From the NCBI GenBank assembly GCA_023429275.1, contig JAEYWB010000478.1:1-5804 (forward strand): 5,804 nt of DNA, read 5' to 3'. The translations under genes and the position numbers were made by a program. Source of the DNA: Planctomycetota bacterium. Its GTDB lineage: Bacteria; Planctomycetota; Planctomycetia; Planctomycetales; Planctomycetaceae. Shown here one piece after another: positions 1 through 4,892 of the stretch (within the stretch, counting starts at the first letter, position 1; each line of letters begins with the position of its first letter). The notes under the pieces were generated by a model. The model saw nothing but the letters and a program-made list of their open reading frames with translations. It did no database searches and was not told where the DNA came from.

Positions 1-1584
1 ACGCGGAGCGCACGACCGACGACGCGACAGTGGCCCATCCGCGGGCTTCTCCGCCCGCTCGCCCTCGCGGGATGCCTGGTGTGCGCCGGCCTGGCGGCAT
101 TCGCCTTCGACTGGTCGGGTGGCCTCCCCCGTCCGCGCGTCGGGTACGACGGCAACCTTCTCAACATGCAGGCCCGCGGCGTCGAATCGGTCGAGCTGCA
201 GGAGCGGCTCTTCCGCGAGTCGGACAATTCGCTCCTCTATGCGGTGTCGCTCGCACCGAGCCCGGCGGAGGCGCGGCGGCTCGCGAAACTGTTCCGGGGC
301 CTGCCGAGCGTCGGCAGGGTCGAGGAGATCGCCTCGATGGTCCCGAGGTATCCGGCGAGCGAGACGCAGCTGCTCGTGCAGGCGATCCACGCCCGGCTGG
401 CGGGGTTGACCCCCTATTCGCAGATGCCGGTCGTCGATCCGAAGACAGCGGGGACGAGCCTGGAGCGGCTGTACGAAACGCTCTCACAGCGTCCGGAGCC
501 CGCCGCCAAAGCCGCGGCGGCGGCGCTCGATCGATTTCTCGATGGGCTGACGGCGCTTCCGGTCGACCGGCAGGTCGCGATCCTCAACGGCTATCAGCTC
601 GGGATGCTCGCCTCTCTTCATGAGCAGTTCCGGCAGCTCCTCCTGGTTTCGGACCCCGCTCCCGTCACCGCGGCCGACCTCCCGTCAGGGCTCCGCACCC
701 GATTTGTGGCCTCGCAGGAAAAAGGGGGGGGAGAGTGGCTGCTGAGGGTCTTCCCGAAGGAGCAGGTCTGGGAGGGAGAGCCGCTGGCCCGCTTCGTGGC
801 CGAGGTTCGATCGGTCGACCCCGAGGTGACCGGGACCCCGCTGCAGAACTACGAGGCGGCCGCGCAGATCCGGCACAGTTACCAGGCCGCCGCGGTCTAC
901 TCGCTGGCGGTGGTGGTCGTGCTCCTGCTGCTCGATCTTCTGCGTCCGATGCCGCGGCTCGCGATGATCCTCGCACCGGCCGCCGTCGGGGGCTTCGCCT
1001 TCTGGGTCTCCCCCGGGGAGAGCGTGTTCTTCGACACCCTCGGGACGCTGGCCATCCCGGCGGTCTGCGTCGCGATTGCCGTCGCGGCCCTCTTCGACCT
1101 CCGAAACGCCGGCCTCGTGGCGCTGGCGATGACGCCTGCTGTCGTCGGAGGAGCAATGCTGGCCGGCGTCATGGGATTGACCGGGATGGAGTTCAATCCC
1201 GCCAACATGATCGTGCTGCCGCTCCTGCTGGGGATCGGAGTCGACTACGGCGTCCTGCTCGTTCACGACTTCCGCGAGCAGAAGGCGGGACAGTACGCCC
1301 TTTCGGGAAGCACGCTACGCTCTCTGCTGATGACGTCGACGACGACGATGGCGGGTTTCGGAAGCCTGCTCATCTCATCGCACCGCGGGCTCGCGAGCCT
1401 CGGGCTCGTCCTCGTGATCGGGATGACCTGCGTCCTCTTCGTCGCGGTCGTGCCGCTGGCGGCGATTCTCGGCGTGATCGGCTCGCGGCAAGGCTCGAGA
1501 GCCTCCGGCGACGCCATCGTGATTCGGGCCGGCCAGGAACCCGATCGATTCCCCGTCGGAGGGACCTGCGCGGAAGCCAGCTGA
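1..1584 (+). CDS. MMPL/RND-family transporter, HpnN-like, C-terminal part (5' end outside window)
   Basis: Proton-driven RND-superfamily exporter of the MMPL type in the cytoplasmic membrane, of the kind that moves lipids or other hydrophobic compounds; the substrate cannot be read from sequence. The frame is open to the left edge, so 527 residues of a longer protein (family members are about 800-1000) are visible. Using residue 1 at base 1: a membrane segment at about 17-36 (probably TM7), a large soluble extracytoplasmic domain at about 37-295, then a hydrophobic block to about 493. The block contains the family signature GIGVDYGVLLVHDF, with Asp at about 415 as the expected proton-relay residue, and the downstream TSTTTMAGFGSLLIS segment. 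A GTG at 79 could be read as a start but would split the first membrane helix, so it is rejected. The C-terminal tail (about 495-527) is polar and probably cytoplasmic. Oddities: two additional hydrophobic stretches before the signature, and an A5G8 tract within the soluble domain. The gene ends 12 bases from the convergent ArsR gene. Confidence 0.9.
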   Translation, partial: TRSARPTTRQWPIRGLLRPLALAGCLVCAGLAAFAFDWSGGLPRPRVGYDGNLLNMQARGVESVELQERLFRESDNSLLYAVSLAPSPAEARRLAKLFRGLPSVGRVEEIASMVPRYPASETQLLVQAIHARLAGLTPYSQMPVVDPKTAGTSLERLYETLSQRPEPAAKAAAAALDRFLDGLTALPVDRQVAILNGYQLGMLASLHEQFRQLLLVSDPAPVTAADLPSGLRTRFVASQEKGGGEWLLRVFPKEQVWEGEPLARFVAEVRSVDPEVTGTPLQNYEAAAQIRHSYQAAAVYSLAVVVVLLLLDLLRPMPRLAMILAPAAVGGFAFWVSPGESVFFDTLGTLAIPAVCVAIAVAALFDLRNAGLVALAMTPAVVGGAMLAGVMGLTGMEFNPANMIVLPLLLGIGVDYGVLLVHDFREQKAGQYALSGSTLRSLLMTSTTTMAGFGSLLISSHRGLASLGLVLVIGMTCVLFVAVVPLAAILGVIGSRQGSRASGDAIVIRAGQEPDRFPVGGTCAEAS

Positions 1585-1596
1585 GCTCGCGCGAAG

Positions 1597-1902
1597 TCAG
1601 GCGGGAAACTGAAGCTCGCAGCAGCCAAGCATCACTCGCGGCTTATGCTTTCCGGTCTGGACGATCTTGTCCTTCATGACCTCGTAGATCACCTGCCGTC
1701 CCGACTTCGTCGCCTGGACGTAACCTTCCCGCTTGAGCACGGAAAGATGGTGTGAGGTCAGGGCGACGCTGGCGTTGATCGATTCCGCGATCGCCGAGAC
1801 CGATTGCGGTCCGGCCAGCAGCAACTCCAGGATGCGCAGTCGCTCCGGCTCACACAGGACCCGCAGTTGTGTCGCACATTCGTCCGGAGACAGTTCAGCC
1901 AT
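1597..1902 (-). CDS. ArsR/SmtB-family winged-helix transcriptional repressor
   Basis: Small DNA-binding regulator of 101 residues, the usual ArsR size. A winged helix covers about residues 10-76: helix LRVLCEPERLRILELLLAG, then AIAESINAS, then the recognition helix VALTSHHLSVLKREG (46-60), then the beta wing YVQATKSGRQVIYEV. Cysteines are at 9, 17, 94 and 95. The classical ELCVCDL metal motif of helix 3 is absent (QSVSAIAES stands there), so any metal or thiol sensing would have to use the N-terminal Cys pair and the C-terminal LGCCEL motif. I chose the ATG at 1902 because GGGAG lies 8 bases upstream; an in-frame GTG at 1926 would add 8 residues but coincides with the predicted transcription start. 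It is transcribed divergently from the G3E GTPase and convergently with the transporter. It most likely represses itself and perhaps the GTPase. The inducing ligand is unknown; many ArsR proteins sense no metal. Confidence 0.9.
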   Translation of the reverse strand: MAELSPDECATQLRVLCEPERLRILELLLAGPQSVSAIAESINASVALTSHHLSVLKREGYVQATKSGRQVIYEVMKDKIVQTGKHKPRVMLGCCELQFPA

Positions 1903-1910
1903 GAGCTTCG

Positions 1911-1915
1911 CTCCC
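1911..1915 (-). promoter_or_regulatory. Shine-Dalgarno site of the ArsR gene
   Basis: GGGAG on the minus strand, 8 bases before the ATG at 1902. It decides the start against the GTG at 1926. The same bases begin a small hairpin, GAGC-GAA-GCTC (1903-1913), that fills the space up to the ATG. Confidence 0.6.
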
Positions 1916-1932
1916 TGAAATTGCACCAGCCG

Positions 1933-1960
1933 ATGCTACTCAGGCGGACCGGCTTGTCGA
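1933..1960 (-). promoter_or_regulatory. candidate sigma70-type promoter of the ArsR gene
   Basis: On the minus strand, TCGACA (1960-1955, 5 of 6 to TTGACA), a 16-base spacer, and TAGCAT (1938-1933, 4 of 6 to TATAAT). Transcription would start near 1926, leaving a leader of about 25 bases. The -35 element overlaps the motif copy at 1947-1961. Predicted by eye; promoters in GC-rich planctomycetes are poorly defined. Confidence 0.35.
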
Positions 1961-1961
1961 G
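1947..1961 (+). promoter_or_regulatory. candidate operator half-site, copy 1
   Basis: GACCGGCTTGTCGAG. It matches 12 of 15 bases of GACCGGTTTGACGAA, which is the minus strand of 2010-1996. It covers the predicted -35 box of the ArsR gene. The two copies point toward each other, 34 bases apart. A role as a binding site is inferred from repetition and position. Confidence 0.3.
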
Positions 1962-1988
1962 AGGAAACCCGCCCCCTCGGAGCATTCC

Positions 1989-2017
1989 TTGCCGGTTCGT
2001 CAAACCGGTCTTAGAGT
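1989..2017 (+). promoter_or_regulatory. candidate sigma70-type promoter of the G3E GTPase gene
   Basis: TTGCCG (1989-1994, 4 of 6), a 17-base spacer, and TAGAGT (2012-2017, 4 of 6). The spacer contains nearly all of the inverted repeat at 1992-2008, the typical place for a repressor to block RNA polymerase. The predicted leader to the ATG at 2116 is about 90 bases. Confidence 0.35.
1992..2008. promoter_or_regulatory. inverted repeat, candidate repressor operator
   Basis: Perfect arms CCGGTT and AACCGG separated by 5 bases (CGTCA). It lies between the -35 and -10 elements predicted for the GTPase gene and contains most of the second copy of the 15-base motif (1996-2010 on the minus strand). 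ArsR dimers bind inverted repeats of roughly this kind, so the adjacent ArsR protein is the natural candidate; this is inference. Confidence 0.4.
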
Positions 2018-2023
2018 TTTCGG

Positions 2024-2115
2024 CGTCACGCACTTTAACAGGATTTTTCCGGCCTGTCGCCCAGACCGCGATTCCCCGAAAAAGACCTCCTCACCCCTTG
2101 CGCCCTCCCAGCCTC
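2024..2115 (+). promoter_or_regulatory. probable 5' leader of the GTPase gene
   Basis: Non-coding stretch between the predicted promoter and the ATG. Its second half is pyrimidine-rich and contains CCTCCT (2086-2091), which is the anti-Shine-Dalgarno sequence itself and not a ribosome binding site. No riboswitch family is recognised. Extent depends on the predicted promoter. Confidence 0.2.
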
Positions 2116-3270
2116 ATGACTTCTTCCGCCCCTGAATTCATCCTCGTCGGCGGGTTCCTCGGTGCGGGGAAGACGACGACGGTCGCTCGACTGGCCAGGC
2201 ACTTTGTCGGCCAGGGACGGAAGGTGGCGATCGTCACGAACGACCAGACGAACGACCTCGTCGACACCCACAGTCTCCAGCAGCAGGGGTACCATGTCGG
2301 CGAAGTGGCCGGGGCCTGTTTCTGCTGCAACTTCAACGAACTGACCTCCACGGTCGAGAAGCTCAGCGCGGGCGAACGGCCCGACGTCATCCTCGCGGAG
2401 CCGGTCGGGAGCTGCACCGACCTCGTGGCGACGGTCATCCGCCCGCTCGTCGAGGTGTACCGGCAGCCCCTCCTGATGCGGCCTTACGGCGTCATCATCA
2501 AGCCGAGCCATGGCCTGCGGATCCTGAAAGGGCCCGAGGGGGGAACGCCGGAGAAGTCGGGGTTTTCCCCCAAGGCGGCGTACATCTTCGAGAAACAGAT
2601 CGAAGAGGCGGACTTCGTCGTCATCAACCGGATCGACGAGCTCCAGCCGGGACAGGTCCAGGAGCTGACCGATCTCCTCTCGAGCCGGTTCCCGGGGAGA
2701 CCGGTTCTGCGGGGCTCCGCAAAGACGGGGGAAGGGTTTGACGCCTATCTCGACTTCCTCGCTCAGTCGGGAAGCTTCGGCCGACGCGTCATGGAGCTCG
2801 ACTACGACCTCTACGCTGAAGGAGAGGCGGAGCTCGGCTGGCTGAACAGCAACATCACGGTCCGCAGCAGCACGGGAGAGAGCTTTTCGCTCGACGACCT
2901 CCTGCTGTCGATCGTGGCCGGTCTCAAGGAGGAGCTGGCGAAGGAAGAGGCCGAGACCGCCCACCTCAAGGCGATCGGCCTGTGGGAAGGGTTCTACGGG
3001 GTCGCGAACCTCGTCAGCAGCTTCACGGAGCCCGAGCTGTCGCTGCCGTCGAGCTCGAATGTCAAGGACGCGCAGCTCGTCGTCAACGCCCGCGTGGCGA
3101 TCGACCCCGACCGGCTTTCGGAGTTGGTCCGGCAGGTGGTCCAGGCGGCCTGCGCGAAGCTCGGCGCAGAGGCGGGAATCGTCTCGATCCAGAGCTTCCG
3201 TCCCGGCCGGCCCGTGCCGACTCACCGGCTGACGGAGCCCCTGGAAGACGCGACACCGTCCGCTCCGTAA
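2116..3270 (+). CDS. G3E-family (CobW/P47K-like) GTPase, putative metal or cofactor chaperone
   Basis: Cytoplasmic P-loop GTPase of 384 residues. Members of this family (CobW, YjiA, ZNG1, HypB, UreG) use GTP hydrolysis to deliver metals or help insert cofactors into target enzymes. Visible motifs: Walker A GGFLGAGKTTT at 12-22; a CxCC motif, CFCC, at 68-71, the metal site of the CobW/COG0523 branch; EPVGSCTDL at 95-103, matching the E-x-x-G switch region; and the guanine-specificity motif NRID at 171-174 (variant of NKxD). The NExG segment after strand 2 reads NDQTND (42-47). The C-terminal third (from about 230) includes a charged helix and ends in FRPGRPVPTHR; I see no histidine-rich metal stretch and no clear CobW C-terminal domain, so this is a divergent P47K-like subgroup. 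The start is the ATG at 2116, which puts Walker A near the N-terminus as usual; the open frame upstream is leader. No Shine-Dalgarno is visible. It is divergent from the ArsR gene. Partner enzyme unknown. Confidence 0.88.
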   Translation: MTSSAPEFILVGGFLGAGKTTTVARLARHFVGQGRKVAIVTNDQTNDLVDTHSLQQQGYHVGEVAGACFCCNFNELTSTVEKLSAGERPDVILAEPVGSCTDLVATVIRPLVEVYRQPLLMRPYGVIIKPSHGLRILKGPEGGTPEKSGFSPKAAYIFEKQIEEADFVVINRIDELQPGQVQELTDLLSSRFPGRPVLRGSAKTGEGFDAYLDFLAQSGSFGRRVMELDYDLYAEGEAELGWLNSNITVRSSTGESFSLDDLLLSIVAGLKEELAKEEAETAHLKAIGLWEGFYGVANLVSSFTEPELSLPSSSNVKDAQLVVNARVAIDPDRLSELVRQVVQAACAKLGAEAGIVSIQSFRPGRPVPTHRLTEPLEDATPSAP

Positions 3271-3316
3271 GACGGCCATTTCAGGTCGCTTGTCGGACGA
3301 TCGATCCGCCGAACAC

Positions 3317-3345
3317 TCGGCCCGGAGCGAAGCTCGAGCGGCCGA
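3317..3345 (+). terminator. nested stem-loop, possible terminator or RNA element
   Basis: Outer stem TCGGCC (3317-3322) pairs perfectly with GGCCGA (3340-3345). Inside sits GAGC-GAA-GCTC (3325-3335), joined through an asymmetric internal loop of 2 and 4 bases. It lies 46 bases after the GTPase stop codon. There is no T tract, so a classical intrinsic terminator is not supported; it may instead protect the mRNA 3' end. Confidence 0.3.
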
Positions 3346-3520
3346 CAAGGGCTGCTCGCGAGAGGTGAACCCCTCGACCTTCCCTGCCCGGCCTGGCACC
3401 GGTTCGTTGCTCGTGGCGTCAAGCCGATCGAAAGGCCGCTTTCCAGAATGTGCTTTGCCCGGGGACCCGGGAACGATACTCTGATCGGAGATTGCTGATC
3501 CGTGAAACTGCGGCAACTTC

Positions 3521-3535
3521 AAGGGAGCTTCGCTC
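3521..3535 (+). promoter_or_regulatory. Shine-Dalgarno site and mini-hairpin before the DUF1501 start
   Basis: AAGGGAG (3521-3527) ends 8 bases before the ATG at 3536, fixing the start. GAGC-TTC-GCTC (3525-3535) can fold into a four-pair hairpin that touches the ATG and includes part of the ribosome site. The ArsR gene has the same arrangement with the complementary loop GAA. Confidence 0.55.
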
Positions 3536-4834
3536 ATGCTCACTTTTGTCGGCCAGCGGCGTTCGTTCTGTGACGGTGTTTCGCGACGCGATTTTCTCAG
3601 GATCGGATCACTCGCGGTCGGCGGGCTGACCCTGGCCGGGCTCCTGGAAGCAGAGGCCCGGGCCGGAGCCGCGGCGACCGGCAAATCGGTCATCAATATC
3701 TATCTTTCGGGCGGGCCGACACACCTCGACACGTTCGATCTCAAGCCCCGCGCCGCCCGGGAGTTCCGGGGAGAGTTCTCCCCGATCGTAACGAAGGCCG
3801 CCGGCCTCGAGATCTGCGAACTGCTGCCGAGGCTCGCGTCGCACGGCGACAAGATCGCCGTCATCCGCTCCCTCACCGGCGTCAAGGACGAACACAACCC
3901 GTCGCAGTCCGACTCCGGCTGGTCGGTGAATGATCTCCGCAACCAGGGGGGACGGCCGGGACTCGGCTCGGTGATGTCCCGCGTCTGGGGCCCTGCCAGT
4001 GAGACGGCGGCGGGCGTCGCGCCGACGACCGTCGACCTCACCGGATGGACGAAGCCTGGCTTTCTCGGGCAGGTGCATGGCGCCTACCGGCCCGACGGAG
4101 CGCAGCGAAACCTGAAGCTCGGAGACCGGATGACCGAGACCCGCTTCAGCGACCGCCAGGAGCTGCTCGGGAGCCTCGACACGCTCCGCCGCGAAATGGA
4201 CCGCACCGGCGCGATCGAGGCGATGGACAGCTTCTCCCAGCGGGCTGTCGGCATCATCACGTCCGGCCGGATCGCGGAGGCGCTCGACCTGAAGAAGGAA
4301 TCGGCCGAGGCGATCGATCGCTACGGAGCGAAGAAGCATCGCGACAACGAACGCTTCATCCTCGCCCGGCGGCTGATCGAGGCGGGAGTCCGGAACGTCT
4401 CGTTCTCCTGGGGAGGCTGGGACACCCACAGCCAGAACTTCCAGTCGATGCGGCGACAGCTTCCTCCGCTCGACGTCGCTCTCTCGGCCCTGATCGACGA
4501 CCTCCAGTCGTCCGGGCGGCTGGCCGATACGATCATCATGATGTCAGGTGAGTTCGGGCGGACGCCGCGGATCAACGGCGGCGCCGGACGGGACCACTGG
4601 CCGCAGGCGAGCTTTTTCGTTCTCGCGGGCGGGGGGCTGAGAACGGGACAGGCGATCGGGGCGACGAGCCGCAACGGCGAGCGGGCGATCGAACGGCCGG
4701 TCCACATTCAGCAGGTGTTCGCGACCGTCTATCACCAGCTCGGGATCGATCCCGACGCTGTGCAGCTCCTCGACAACAACGGCCGGCCGCAGTTCCTCGT
4801 GGAACAGCGGCAGGTCATCACCGAACTGGTCTGA
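3536..4834 (+). CDS. DUF1501 protein with twin-arginine (Tat) export signal
   Basis: Exported protein of 432 residues, within the usual DUF1501 range. The N-terminus carries a Tat signal: SRRDFL at 16-21, hydrophobic stretch about 23-37, and a likely cleavage site after ARA at 41-43, implying export in folded form. Family hallmarks follow: YLSGGPTHLDTFDLKP at 56-71, RSLTGVKDEHNPSQSDSG at 111-128, SWGGWDTHSQNF at 291-302, and MSGEFGRTPRINGGAGRDHW at 336-355. DUF1501 belongs to the alkaline-phosphatase/sulfatase-like fold clan, and the Asp/His residues in these blocks are candidate metal ligands, but no member activity is assumed here. Planctomycete genomes carry many copies, often beside DUF1549/DUF1553 cytochrome proteins. 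Here the downstream neighbour is instead a PA14 protein 58 bases away, same strand, probably cotranscribed. Ribosome site AAGGGAG supports the start. Likely a hydrolase-like or structural partner acting outside the cytoplasmic membrane; substrate unknown. Confidence 0.93.
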   Translation: MLTFVGQRRSFCDGVSRRDFLRIGSLAVGGLTLAGLLEAEARAGAAATGKSVINIYLSGGPTHLDTFDLKPRAAREFRGEFSPIVTKAAGLEICELLPRLASHGDKIAVIRSLTGVKDEHNPSQSDSGWSVNDLRNQGGRPGLGSVMSRVWGPASETAAGVAPTTVDLTGWTKPGFLGQVHGAYRPDGAQRNLKLGDRMTETRFSDRQELLGSLDTLRREMDRTGAIEAMDSFSQRAVGIITSGRIAEALDLKKESAEAIDRYGAKKHRDNERFILARRLIEAGVRNVSFSWGGWDTHSQNFQSMRRQLPPLDVALSALIDDLQSSGRLADTIIMMSGEFGRTPRINGGAGRDHWPQASFFVLAGGGLRTGQAIGATSRNGERAIERPVHIQQVFATVYHQLGIDPDAVQLLDNNGRPQFLVEQRQVITELV

Positions 4835-4883
4835 CATTTCCTTTGCGGCCGGGGCCGAGCGGGCAGGCGGAATCATGACTCCC

Positions 4884-4887
4884 GGAG
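4884..4887 (+). promoter_or_regulatory. Shine-Dalgarno site of the PA14 gene
   Basis: GGAG, 5 bases before the ATG at 4893. It favours this start over the in-frame ATG at 4875, whose upstream AGGCGG (4865-4870) ends only 4 bases from the codon. Confidence 0.45.
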
Positions 4888-4892
4888 TTCCA

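Larger units (their letters stand above)
3271..3535. other. intergenic region between the GTPase and DUF1501 genes
   Basis: 265 bases with no convincing gene. A 64-codon open frame from a TTG at 3290 has no ribosome site and no recognisable domain. The region holds a nested stem-loop (3317-3345) and must contain the DUF1501 promoter unless the two genes are cotranscribed; no pair of boxes with good spacing stands out. GATACT at 3475-3480 resembles a -10 box but lacks a -35 at 16-18 bases. Confidence 0.5.

Noticed and set aside
1585..1596. Bidirectional terminator between the convergent transporter and ArsR genes
   Set aside because: The gap is only 12 bases and no stable stem with a T tract is visible on either strand, though a terminator overlapping the coding ends cannot be excluded.
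735..1679. A 314-codon open frame on the plus strand inside the transporter gene
   Set aside because: Arg/Gly/Ala-rich frame-shifted reading of the transporter, with no domain and an end that runs into the ArsR gene.
1804..2115. Possible N-terminal extension of the GTPase by up to 104 residues
   Set aside because: The extension would overlap the ArsR gene and both predicted promoters, has no domain-like sequence, and would place Walker A far from the N-terminus, unlike the family.
3394..3411. TGGCAC followed by TTGCT, resembling a sigma54 promoter
   Set aside because: The GG and GC elements are 12 bases apart instead of the strict 10.
3290..3484. A 64-codon open frame in the gap before the DUF1501 gene
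   Set aside because: It starts with TTG, has no ribosome site, shows no domain or signal peptide, and overlaps the nested stem-loop.
2035..3696. A 553-codon open frame on the minus strand across the GTPase gene and the start of the DUF1501 gene
   Set aside because: It runs opposite two clearly recognisable proteins, contains Arg/Leu/Asp/Glu/Val-rich low-complexity sequence with no domain, and is the expected antisense effect of high GC at codon third positions.
4846..4857. CGGCC-GG-GGCCG palindrome between the DUF1501 and PA14 genes as a terminator
   Set aside because: The 2-base loop is too small for the full stem, no T tract follows, and the two genes look cotranscribed.
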